From Conus ventricosus (lineage: Eukaryota; Mollusca; Gastropoda; Neogastropoda; Conidae), in NCBI GenBank assembly GCA_018398815.1, contig JAFLJL010014772.1:23465-87464 (forward strand): DNA of 64,000 nt. Direction: 5' to 3'. The position numbers and the translations under genes are program-made. The notes below the pieces were generated by a model. It was not told the origin of the DNA, searched no databases, and worked only from the letters and a program-made list of their open reading frames with translations. Positions 30,080 to 40,924 of this stretch are shown here, one piece after another (positions within the stretch are counted from its first letter, which is position 1; the number at the start of each line of letters is the position of its first letter).

Positions 30080-31565
30080 TCAAAAGTTGCGCCTCGTGTG
30101 CCAGATCTCAAAACTGGGGACAACACAAAGGGCAGGCTGACTGGGGCAGTTCTCACACATAAATGCGCTTTCACTCGTCTTTCCTTGCTTGGAGCACACT
30201 CTGCATCTTCTGGTGCGGTGCTGCTTCTTTTCAATATGAGGCATCCGAGCAGGAAAGCGTCTCTCGAAAAGTCTCACAGAGTCGTCTGTTCGGAGTCGGT
30301 CTGGTGGAGGAGGCAGGCACTGATTTTCATATAGCAGACTCTTGATCACCTCAAGCTGGAAACTGAGGAAATTCATCTTTTTCCTGTTGGGCCGTTTCTG
30401 ATGGACCAGAAAAGCGTTCAGCAAACTCAGCTGCAGTCTTTCTGGTGGCACTGTAAGGCTGAAGCATCTGGTCTCCTTTGTCTACAGCTCCCATGTAGGA
30501 ATTGTTGTCCACCACACATTTCGGCTTCTCAACCTCCCTTCTTCTCCTGCGGATCCATGTAGTGCTTTCATCATGCATAGTGGACATCATGCAGACAACT
30601 TTACTTGACATCCTCCACTTTATGAAGAGGAGCTGTCCATCCCTCCATCCCTGCATGCCTGCAGATCACTCTTGGCCCGAACCTCCAGTTCCCGCACAGC
30701 TGGAGGCATTCAGTTCTCCCGCACAGTCCCACAGCAGGCAGTCTGGTGGTTGTACAGATACCTGAAAAGCACAAGATCAATGTAGATCCAATAAATATAT
30801 TTGCATATTTTGTTTGTACCTGTCTTAACTGTTTGTCTTACACACACAAAGTCACACTCAAACACACATATGGGGCAGGCATGTTTGCCCCCCACACACA
30901 CACACACTGAGAAGTGATTTAGAAGAGAGAGAGAGAGAAGGGGGGGGGGGGGGAGGGAGGGAGAGAGATTTTACTCACTTGTACAACTGGATGCCTGAGT
31001 ACCTTGATGCAGAAGATCTCCAAGCATGAACACCACTATCTTCGCTGTTGATTCAAATGCTGCGCATCAGGGGAAGGTGGTGCTCAATGGTGAAGGCAGG
31101 ATCTTGCTTGCCAGTGTACACATGGAATCGGTATGTGTATCCAGAGTTTTCACACAAATGAAACAGTTTGATTCCAAAATGGGCTTTCTTGAGGGGGATG
31201 TACTGTTTGAAGATGAGGTTACCTTAGCACAGCAGCAGTGACTCATCTACAGCTATCAGTTTGACAGGTTTGTAGACAGTTTGAAATGTCTCTTGTAAGC
31301 ACTTAACTACAGGTCTGATTTTGTAAAGTCTGTCACATTGTGGGTCACTGTGGTCTGGTTCATTTGCATTGTCATTACAGTGCCAAAATCTAAGCAGAAG
31401 TTGATATCTGTTTCTCTTCATAACAAGAGAGAAAATGGGGGCTGACAACAGAGGATGGGTTGACCAATATGATGCTATGCTTGGTTTCTTTGCAATGCCC
31501 ATCAAGAAAGTCAGTCCTAAAAACTGCTCTATTTCATACACATTTGTTTCTGTCCATGCTGCTAG
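30080..31565 (-). pseudogene. piggyBac transposase of PB2a (no N-terminus, broken)
   Basis: Reading the minus strand: EIEQFLGLTFLMGIAKKPSI, YWSTHPLLSAPIFSLVMKRN, DRLYKIRPVVKCL and the first catalytic Asp in AVDESLLLC (frame broken there). These are followed by KQYIPLKKAHFGIKLF-type sequence and a donor at 30979/30978 (CAA|GTGAGT). An intron with CA and GA tracts has its acceptor near 30762. After it come CCGTVREN, the third acidic region in VVDNNSYMGAVDKGDQML, and the C-terminal Cys-rich zinc domain (CRVCSKQGK, CENCPSQPALC). There are several frame breaks. It keeps more of the catalytic core than PB1 but has lost the N-terminal acidic domain. Confidence 0.8.
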
Positions 31566-31832
31566 CCTAGACCCGTTGGCTGCCCTTGCATGAACGGCAT
31601 TCGAGGCGGTTTCTGGAAGGCTGTGTGCTGCATATCAAACGCCGTTCGAGGTTATTTCATCATCAAAATTCAGCGATTTAAACAAGGGAGGCAAGGAGAA
31701 AAAATGGTTTAAACGGTTGTATGGACCCTAAAGGACGGTTTCTTCCCTTTCACGGGTCGCTGACTGACCGGCTCGCGTCCGTTCGGACGATAATACTTCG
31801 GCAAGGTTCAGCCGAGTCATTTTCGGTTCAAG

Positions 31833-32230
31833 ATGGCGAGTCTAGCAGACAGTTCGATCAGGCACATGCCGTTTTCAAACGATCTAATGCTCTTGAAGTG
31901 CTTCAAGAAGTTATCCGAGATCGTGAAAGCGATGACGAAGACTTCAGAGAAGTGGAACGAAGCGATTCGGAGGAGGAAGAAAGCGATCACAATCAACACC
32001 ACCCTTTGCTATCGGAGATTGGTGTTGATGACGAAGCTGATCCCCGACTTCGAACCGAGCAATACCGGCACAAGTGGGGCCGAATCGGAGAGTGACGAGC
32101 CGATTCCGTCTATGTCGACTGCCCCCTCCCTCCTTTTGTGAGAGGTCGGGAGGGGAGTCGAGGAAGGGGAGGGGGTTCAGGACAACAGCGAGGGTCCAGT
32201 GTGAGGGGGCGTGGCAGAGGAAGAGGGTGA
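31833..32230 (+). pseudogene. piggyBac N-terminal domain fragment in PB2b
   Basis: AAGATGGCGAG opens at 31833. After an early frame change it reads NALEVLQEVIRDRESDDEDF and NQHHPLLSEI, matching the acidic N-terminus of PB1. An Arg-Gly tract follows near 32140-32230, then non-transposase sequence. It shows the domain boundary at which the deletion occurred. Confidence 0.7.
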
Positions 32231-32479
32231 GCTTTACCAGGACTGGAGTGTCCCCTATGATATGGGTTGCTAAACATTTTATGCATTGTCAGATGTTTGT
32301 CCTGAAGTTCAAAGGATACTAACACCAGTTTTTGTGGTATTTCATTGTGATTTTAGTGCTATAGTTTTGTTTATGTTTAGAAAGTGTCTGTTTTTCAAAC
32401 AAAACATTCATCATTATATATATTTTTGGTCTACTCATTACAAACAAAATCAAACTATTGTGATATCTGGCTGTAGCCA

Positions 32480-33009
32480 AGGATAAAACCAGAAAATTTA
32501 CCAAGTATCTAAGATATATGTCAAGAATTGAAAGAGCAGTGGGCATATTAGTGAACCTACCTAAGAAAACAAAATTGTGTCCCTTGACACCTGGATTGTA
32601 CTGTTCCCCAGAAATACATAGATTTATCATGTAAAACAACAATTGTGGGTTGTAATTTCACTACCAAATATTTACACAGGTGTTCAGTAAACACTAAAAC
32701 CACTTTTTGCTGGGTTTGTATGTTCTTTGTTTTGCTGCTGTGGGGTTTTGTATGCTTGCAAGGTTGTTGTTTTTTTCAAAAGTTGAATTTTAAGATTATT
32801 TATTATACTCAGAATGAACAAAATCAAATTTTATTTGCAGATACATGTATTATAGCCCTGCATAAAAGAAGAAAACATGCCCAAAATCTAAGAGGTATCT
32901 CCACAAATAAATGAGCACTGATCAAATTAGTGAACCTACCGCAAAAAGTCAAATTTTGCTCCGGCACACAGAAGTACAAAACTGGTACAAAATAACGGCA
33001 GCTAAGGGG
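32480..33009 (-). repeat. 370 bp-family repeat at the PB2b 3' end
   Basis: TAGTGAACCTACC at about 32551 and 32930 marks units 378 bp apart. On the minus strand GTGTGCCGGAGCAAAATTTG, GGTAGGTTCACTAATTTGAT and ATACCTCTTAGATTTTGGGC align with the PB1 repeat. Confidence 0.75.
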
Positions 33010-33692
33010 TTAAAACCCAATTAATCAAGATTACTACACTCTCAAAATAGCCTGGTCACATGTTGAGGATGAGATACTGACTTTAAGTCATGACAAATGT
33101 GAATGTTATTTAGATGCTAAATGTTAGAGCTATAGAATTTTATCATAAATTTAAACTTTACAGTATTCTGGCTGCTATTAACTGATATGCCACACAATTC
33201 ATTGGGTTATACTTGTTATTAATAGGTAAGCACAACATGGTGGCTCTCTAAATCAACAGTTTACACATGCATGAATAAAGCAGGATCTGGAACAATAACA
33301 AACATATGACAAGAATAATGACATCAGTGCCAAAACAGCAATAACAACACTGACAGCCAGACAATGACAACTGTTACTTTGACAAGTGCTATCATCAGTT
33401 AATCTTACAGAAGCAGAATATCAATCTCCTTTCCACACTGTGGGAAATAAAAGGCACCAGACAATGAAAACAAAAGAACTGACAAAACCACTTGCCTTTC
33501 CACTGTTTTTCGGTACTATCAAGGGAAACAGCTTGCAGTACATGATAAAGAACTCAATACAACAACCAAAGAAGATGGACAGTGACATTCATTCAATCTG
33601 ATCCATGTGAAACAAATCAAGAGAAAATAAAATAAATTACAGTCATAATCAGGACTTGAATGTTGGAATTAAAAATGATGTGCAGATGATAC

Positions 33693-33867
33693 CTTTGTAA
33701 TATTCTGCGATTCTGACTGGCTGAAGCGAATGGTGGTCACCAGCAACTGAGCAGTCAACAAATTATTGAGAGCAAACACTTCTGCTGTCACTGACCAAAT
33801 CCATGTCAAGCGACTGAAGCTGAACAGCCCTGCTGCAAGCCAGCCCGCTGCCACACTGTTGGATAAT
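33693..33867 (-). CDS. TMEM260: TMEM260-like exon (second visible)
   Basis: A TTGATTGACAG acceptor precedes 33867 and an AAG|GTATCA donor follows 33693. The exon is 175 nt, open throughout, ends on a whole codon, and encodes LFSFSRLTWIWSVTAEVFAL then NNLLTAQLLVTTIRF, a strongly conserved membrane-associated block of TMEM260 (DUF2723 family). The conserved W and E residues are kept. The next exon is 4.5 kb to the left because PB2a and PB2b fill the intron. Confidence 0.85.
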
Positions 33868-34471
33868 CTGTCAATCAAATACCACCCATAAACCTTTCAC
33901 ATTTATTCCTGACAAACAGCCCATAAGATGAATAAGGTGTATTTGCACCCAGCCATCACCAATTCAGTCACTAAAGTACTGTGAGTGAACTTAACAAAGA
34001 GGCAGAGGGCAAGAAGGATGGAGAAAGGTGGGAGGCCAGGGATAGGTGGGAGAATATATAAACAGGTAGAAAAAGAGACAGAGACAAGAGGTAATGAAGT
34101 ATGGGGCTGGGGTAAAAAGAAAGTACTGATATCCACTTGAAATAAAAACATTAGCCTTGGAGTCTTTGGACGCTATAGTTGTCTGGTCTTTTACGAAGCT
34201 AATTTCTTTCAAAGAAATGCATACAAGCAAAATCAATACTGACAAAAGTTAACTGCTGACTTTCTGAAATACTGGATAAATAACATAAACAATATGCTCA
34301 TAGAAAAAAAATGGGGGAAAAAGCCATTGTAAAAATTCTAAGAAACCTGCAGAATAATTACAACATTATTTCATACAACAGCAAATAGTGTTTCATCTGG
34401 CATCATTGACTTAGTTCTATCAACGCCACTCTAAAATCAGATGTAACACAGCACAGCCACCCACTACTCAC

Positions 34472-34546
34472 AGAAACACAGCTGATAGAGGACACTTCCA
34501 GCAACAGCAGCCATAATGGCAGTCAGCAGATTAGCTCTCCACCCAT
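34472..34546 (-). CDS. TMEM260: TMEM260-like exon (first visible)
   Basis: A CCATGGCAG acceptor precedes 34546 and a TTCT|GTGAGTAG donor follows 34472. The 75 nt exon encodes RANLLTAIMAAVAGSVLYQL, fitting the TMEM260 segment before the second exon in sequence and order. The phase to the next exon is off by one with this donor, which suggests one missing base at the boundary. Upstream exons should lie right of 34600, where base quality collapses. Confidence 0.65.
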
Positions 34547-34649
34547 CTGCCATGGGCACAACAAAAAGAAGGCTTTCATCGCAGGGGACAGGGGTCCTGG
34601 GGGGTGACAACCTGACCCACATTGTAACATTTTTCATTCACCCCCCATA

Positions 34650-37600
34650 GCATTTTTTTCATTTTTATAACACTTTATGTCCAACAACTCGGTAAAATAT
34701 AAGTTTTGCAAAAATACATAAAAGAAAAAACCAACCCTGAGCACGCTAAAAATATCCAAAAAAAAATTTTTCAAAGACAGGGGAGCAGCTCAATCAACTG
34801 TTTTGGGGTGGGGAGGGGTTGAGAGAGCAGAAAAGACAGGCGATGACAGAAGGTTCCAGTGCCAAGGAAAAACCCCAGCAGCCAAAGAAAACGCAGAGAA
34901 AATAAGTAGTTTTCCCCTTTTATTTTGTTCCCAAGCTCCTAACACACTCAGGCTAAAAAGCACCCAAACATAGCAAAAACCAGCCCCAAAAGCCCAACAG
35001 TGCCGCAGGAAAAAAAACGAGCCCCTCCGGGCGGGAACTCCCAGAAATTTGCTTTCGTCGCCCTTCGTTTTGCGGGCTCAGGTCGTTCAAAGATTCAAAC
35101 AATCATTTTGATGAAAACTGCAAAAACCAAAGGGAAGGAAAAAAAGGGGGCATTTTTGAAATTTTGTTCAGTATAAATTACGGGCAATACAGTATGAAAA
35201 TGCCTTTTAAAAACATTTCTACAGTTTTTTTTCCAGATTGATAATGAAAAAAAGCATACTTTTATAATGAAAAAAGGGGAATTCTACCTTTTCACAATAA
35301 ATTTTTTTCATTATCAAAGATGCACGAAAGAACTTTGTCTTTAAAAAATTAGTACAAAACGGGGCTTTCCCTTTCCTGCCGGGGTTTTTAAAAATGAGCT
35401 TTTGATAATTTTCAACTGGAAAATATTCTAAAAAAACATTCCCGAAAAAATTTTCAAAAAATTTCAAGTTTTTATCATAAAATGAAGTCATTATATGTTT
35501 TGGGATCGGAAGTCTGAATTTTTGTAGGAGGAAAATTAGCCCAATCTCTGATAATGAAAAAGAGGGGGAAACGAAGAAGGTGAGGGCACATCGGGGCATT
35601 TCATTATTGTGAGCCTGTGGGGAAAATACCAAGGCTTTACGATATAAAAGATAAGAGCTTCAAATTTGCTTTCAACACTTTTTGATTCTGAAGTTTTTTA
35701 TAAACCCCTTTTTCCCCCCAAAATCAAGAAAATTAAAGATTTGCCCAACGGGAAAATAAAAAAAGGGCACAAAATTTAATTGGCAAATTATTTTTCTAAA
35801 AATGGACATTTCAGTCCAATACAGTTACAACAAATTAATAATTTTTTTGGATTCAAGGATTTGGGATTTGTTTTTTTAAAGATTTTTGCGTAAAATCAGA
35901 TTTATCATAAAGGGAAGGTCGGGGGCAGGTAACTCAAAGCAATCAATTCATCGCAAAAGGTTATTTAGGAGATGTAACATTGTAGCCCCCTCACTACATC
36001 CCCCCCCCCCCCCCCCCCCACCACCACCACCACACCACCACCACTCTTTTACAAAAAATTTCCCGTGAAGAAACTGACAGAGTTATTAAAGCAGAACACA
36101 AAAATTCAAAAAGGGGGAATCAGCAAACAAACAGGGTACAGATCAGTATATCCCTGCCCTAATCTTTACAGTTAGTCACCTTGACTAAAGAGATTTGTTA
36201 CGTGAAAAAAAATTCCCGTAAGTCTTCATGCATAGGTCCAGCAAAAAAAAACTCTATACGGATTTGTTATTTGAAAAAGCCCTCCGTCCAACACAAATTT
36301 ATTGATAGGCCCTATTGTCTTACATTTTAAAATCAAGCCAATTTTTTTATAAATATATCGTTCAATAAAATCAGTTAAGTCAACTGCAAAATTACAAAAA
36401 AAATTTCCAAAGAAAATTTCAAAAATCTTTTTAAAAAAAATATTTGAGTAAGTTTTACAGTCTTTTTAAAACTTTTTAAACCAAATGAAAATATCAAACC
36501 AATTTTGATGGGCCTTAGAATCTCAAGAATAGTTATACTTAAGTTTTTTTATGGTTATACATCAGAAGACATTCCCCAGGGGGGCAAAGCAGTGAACCCC
36601 GGGGAGAGGGGGTAGCTCCCCTGAGGGGCACAATAGGGAGGTCAGGCGGGGCAGCGCAGAAAACCATCAGTGGGTATGGGGGTTTCCCTGTGTTCCCGGG
36701 GGTTTCCCTTTTGGGAGATGTGGGGCAATCTGATGGCTGCTTCTGCTATGATTCTATCCTGGGCCCCATGCTTTAGGGCGGGGCGGGGGTAAACCCCTCA
36801 CAGGGTTGGACGAAAAATTGCCCTCTTGCCATTGTTAAGGGACTATAAAAGGACTTTTGAAAACCACCCAAAACTTCGCCTGCCCCCGTTTGAGACAGCC
36901 TCATGCCCCAGGACCATTGCCCCCCCGCAAAAGAAGGCCCCCGGGTGGCCCGAAACGGGCCTTTTTGTCAAAAGAATGAAGTAAACCCATGGCCACGCAG
37001 CGACCAGCACCTAAAGTAAACCTAAATCAAAAGGAACCAGAGCCAACAACAGAGGACGCCACCACACAGAACCAGACACAATTTCCAACGAAAAAAATTT
37101 CCAAAAAGTATGCGACTTTATCTAAATAATCCTTTGGGGCCCTTGGCCAATGGATTGGTCTCCCATGACCGCCGGGGGACATCTGAAGAAGTCCTGGAAT
37201 CTAAAGCACAACAAAACAGTCTCTGGAAATCAGTGGACAACATACCGGGATGTAAATAAAACTCGGAACACAGTCATGATCACAAATGCTTACACTTCTT
37301 TCAGTAAACAGGGTGGCCGGTTGGTCCATCCTGACACTGAGGGGTCACAGAAGGCACAGGCTCTGAAGTGGTGACTGCTGCGGGATGGACCGTCGGCTGG
37401 GTTGGAGGTGACAAAGTTGAAGGTAGGGCCCCTTCTGGCCCAAACGGGGGGCAAAAAAAGTGAAGCAGAGTTTGGTGTCCTGCATCATTCGATGTTTTTT
37501 TTCCCGGGTTCTTTTTGGGTCGGACAGGTGGAGCTTCCTTTTTTTACTTAGTTGCAGCATGGTCTTTTCAGTTTCCCCTATTTCTTTCTTTCTTCTATTT

Positions 37601-38570
37601 GTTTTTCCCTCATGTAGGGGTCTTTTTCCCTTGACTGGGTCTTTTTGGGGGGCGGGGTCTTCTTCCTTGGTTCATTTTTTCCTTTACCCGCTCACAGCGG
37701 CAGTTATGGGTGAAATAAAATACGAAAAACCACTCCATCCATCCCCCCTCTCATCTTCTCCCCCACATCAAAACCATAGTAGTTTACTAGCTTTATCATA
37801 AGGTTTGGGGGTTTGGTTTGTTTTGGGTTGATAGGTGGGTCTTTTTTTTTTGGGGGGGGGGGGCTAAATCACCTAAGTGGACAGGTTTTAAATTTTAAAG
37901 TGATTAACCCCTCAAACACACATACACAATCCCTCCAAAATCCCCACACACCCCACACACACACAAACACACCAAACCGCACACACACGCATATACCACA
38001 CACAAAAACACTTCCATCCCCCACGGACACACATAAAAGAAAAAAAAAGGAACACACAAAACACACACCCTTTCACTTCACTGTTGAAAGCAACAATTTT
38101 TTTGTCAAAACAAATTTGTTCCTTCCCCTGGGGTCTCTGGAACCTGGGGAGTCATTAAACTGACATAATTCCCAGTCAAAGACATCTCTGCTCTCCCTCT
38201 ACATGTGTCATCAGCCAGCCCCATCACCTAGACCCTGTTGCAAGCCAGCTGGTTTTGCAGTTCATTGTTTCTTATAGTTTTTAGCTTTTCGTGTTGGGCC
38301 CCCCCCTCCATATACTTTAATGTCCGTACTGCGGGTTGCTCTTCACCAAAACAGTCACACATGTGGCCTGAATGTCTCACGTTCCTCTCTCTCCCCTCCA
38401 TTTGCACCATCCAACACCTCCCCGGGCGGTAACCGGCAGCTTTTGCTACCCAAAATTTTTTCCTGGTCACTATTAGGTTTTTCCTCATCTAAATCAGTCA
38501 ACTGACCATCTATTCAAATTTCCATACCTAACGGGGTAAATGTAAGGCGAGGCCGGAGGAAGCGTTTGGG
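34650..38570. other. Noisy stretch, no gene recognised
   Basis: Homopolymer-inflated sequence. It contains a poly-C/(CAC)n tract at 36001-36045 and a CA tract at 37915-38080. A 74-codon plus frame at 37150-37374 and an ATGGCCACGCAGCG start near 36990 look slightly protein-like, but I cannot assign them. Upstream TMEM260 exons may be hidden here. Confidence 0.5.
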
Positions 38571-38579
38571 GTTATGACG

Positions 38580-38795
38580 TCAGGGAAATAAAAAAAATCA
38601 TATAAATCATAAAAACATTTAACCCGAGGAAAATGCGTGACAAGGTCAGGAATCCCCCAACTATGATTTTTAAGCTGGTTTTCACTCATCAACTGGAGAA
38701 GAGTATCGGGGTTAAGTCACCCTAGTTGGTCGCATTTCGGCACGTTGGGGGAGAGCCCATGGTCGCAGAAATAAATTCAGCGGCGTAAGGGTTAA
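38580..38795 (-). mobile_element. Possible piggyBac-type end
   Basis: On the minus strand from 38795 the sequence TTAACCCTTACGCCGC has the same form as the PB1 and PB2 ends. No partner end or coding part was identified. Confidence 0.2.
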
Positions 38796-38924
38796 ATAAC
38801 TTTTTGGCATTTGCTTTTGGGTTATCATTTAAAGGGTTATTATTTTCTTTAAAAAATCCAATTTCCTTGTCAATCAACTTTTTACACTTTTAAACAAATC
38901 TTATCAATATTTTTATTATTATGA

Positions 38925-39010
38925 TTTCTTATATAGCCCCCCCCGGTTAGACACAAGCCTAAGCGCTTTACAACCACATTTCATTAACACAACGGAGCCT
39001 CGGGGTAAGC
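38925..39010 (+). repeat. Short interspersed-type repeat
   Basis: TTCTTATATAGC and GACACAAGCCTAAGCGCTTT resemble a widespread invertebrate dispersed repeat with a TATAGCGC...AAGCGCTTTA layout. Identification is by memory of the motif style. Confidence 0.3.
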
Positions 39011-39239
39011 TGATGAAAGCTGCCTGCTGGCCTTCCCATCTTTCCCCCGTTTTTTCTCAATTCGTTCTTTTAATTTAAAAACTCTTTCTTTCCTTCGTTT
39101 TTACCGGGTTCAGTATGTGTAACCTTCTTCTTCTTCCTAAAATACGGGTTCACTCAAAAAGGTGGTCACCACGCGATTTTAAAAAAAGTAAAATAAAATA
39201 ACAAAATATGCGACTCAGCTTTGGCCCCTGGAGCAAATT

Positions 39240-39975
39240 TGGAAACCTCACAACCACCACCCCAAAAAACCCAAACCTCTCACACATACACCCATCAAAA
39301 AAAACCATTTTCCACACTCACCCACCAAAACCTACCCAACTCCCCCCCCCCCCCCCCTTTCTCTTCTCTCTCCATAGACACATAAAAACCCCAGCCCCTC
39401 CAAAAACATCCCCCAAAACCAACCTCCTCTCCCACTACCCCCCAAAAAACCCAACCTCTCCCCACATACACCCACAAAAACAAACCTTCACACATACACC
39501 ACCAAAAATAAACCTCTCACACTTCACCCCCCAAAAAATAACTCTCACACATACACCAACCAAAAATGTAACCTCACCTCTCACACATACACCCCCAAAA
39601 ACAACCTCTCAAAACATACACCCATCAAAAAAAAAACTCTCCCCAATACCCCCCCAAAAACTAACCTCTCAAACAACACCATCAAAAACCAATCCTCTAC
39701 TACACCCACCAAAAAGTCTTCTCTCTCTCACCATACCCCCACCAAAAAACCTCTCTCCAACATCACCCACCAAAAAAATAACCCTTTCCTCCCCTCAACA
39801 TCCCCACCCACAACCTCTCTTACACTACCCCCCCAAAAAAGTAACCTCTCTCCACACATCACCCACAAAAACCAATATTCACACTACACCCACCAAAAAC
39901 AACCTCTCACACTACCCCCTTCAAAAACCCAACCTCTCACACATCCCCCCCAAAACTAACCTCTCCCTCCCACCA
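39240..39975 (+). repeat. 32 bp CT/CA-rich minisatellite, array 1
   Basis: About 23 units with core CTCTCACACATACACCCACC and AAAAACCAA. The 256-codon open frame across it is low complexity. It abuts the 3' end of LINE copy La at 39982. Confidence 0.9.
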
Positions 39976-39981
39976 TAAAAA

Positions 39982-40810
39982 GATAAGAAAATGTTCTTAT
40001 AGCCCAGCCGCCCGCAAGGGCCACATCAGGGCTGTCCCACGTTAAAATAAACTCACCAGCATTTGGAAAAAAAAAAAAAAAAAAAACCTTTCTACATCTC
40101 AGTAAATGACAGTCAGAAACGTACCAGAAACTTCGTTAAAAATCTTTCTTCCAAAAAAATCTTAATCAGTAAAAAAATGTTATCTCTCTCAAAAAACTCA
40201 AGGACCCCACGTCTGGCGGGACTCCCTGAAGGGGGACTTCATGGACCCCGCGTAAAATGTTTGTGCTCACATCGTGCAAGCCCCAACACTCTAAAAAAAC
40301 AGTTTCATTGTGAGTGGGGCATGCCCAGGAATCCCAGGGAGCTTCTTCGCTCTTTAAAAATAAGAAGGGTAAAAACGAATGGCCGGTGTGCAGCCGGCAC
40401 AGAACCTTTTTCCCTTTAACACCACCCGACGTAGATGGGGGAAGTCCTAAATTTGGATGGATCTAAAGATTTTGTTACTCTTTTGGGGTTTTCCAATCCT
40501 CCCCCAAGGCCTCACTAATCTTTAATTTTTGGGGTTTCACACTGGCAGGGGTATAAATTTTGGACAGTTTTCCTTTTGTGGGTTTTGGGAAAAAACAAAA
40601 CCCTTTCTTTCCCCCCGATCCCAACTGACCAGGAACCCAAGAAGAGTAATTGGGAAACCCGTCCGCCTTCAATTGCAAAAAAGTTTTAAAAAAATTAAAA
40701 TTTCGGATGGAAGGGTTTGGCCAGTTTGGCCCTCCAAAGCTGACAGCGAGCCCCGCAAAAACCAAAAATCCCTTCGAAGATAGTAAAATTTTTCTAAAAC
40801 CCAATAGAAA
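39982..40810 (-). mobile_element. I/Jockey-group LINE copy La (3' fragment)
   Basis: Minus-strand 3' UTR and RNase H end only. The 3' terminus is the hairpin-forming GATAAGAAAATGTTCTTATA (39982-40001 on the plus strand), then CCACATCAGGGCTGTC and AATAAACTCACCA. The RNase H end carries a SWVPGQLG-type motif near 40610-40640. It is joined head-to-tail to copy Lb. Confidence 0.65.
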
Positions 40811-40885
40811 AGAAAAATTTTTGTTTATGCCCAGAAAACCGCAGGGGGCCACATCAGGGTGCACCACTTTAAAATAAACTCACCA

Positions 40886-40924
<39 letters not shown>

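Larger units (their letters stand above)
29303..31565 (-). mobile_element. piggyBac-type remnant PB2a (5'-truncated)
   Basis: The left end reads TTAACCCTTTCGCATCC, a piggyBac-type TTAA end, and lies 105 bp from the TMEM260-like exon. Its minus-strand transposase body extends to about 31560, where the N-terminal part is replaced by the opposing element PB2b. It lies in the same intron as PB2b. Confidence 0.65.
31566..33013 (+). mobile_element. Non-autonomous piggyBac derivative PB2b, head-to-head with PB2a
   Basis: The right end on the reverse strand reads TTAACCCCTTAGCTGCC. The left end near 31569 reads ACCCGTTGGCTGCCC, matching it at most positions, but its TTAA is altered. The interior is a transposase N-terminus followed directly by the 370 bp 3' repeat, so the catalytic core is deleted. 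It is about 1.45 kb long. Confidence 0.55.

Noticed and set aside
37150..37374. 74-codon plus-strand frame
   Set aside because: It has an ATG and normal composition but no recognisable motif, and it lies in noisy sequence. Kept only as a remark.
39208..39978. 256-codon Pro/Thr/His-rich open frame
   Set aside because: It is the translation of a 32 bp minisatellite that keeps frames open; there is no complexity or start context.
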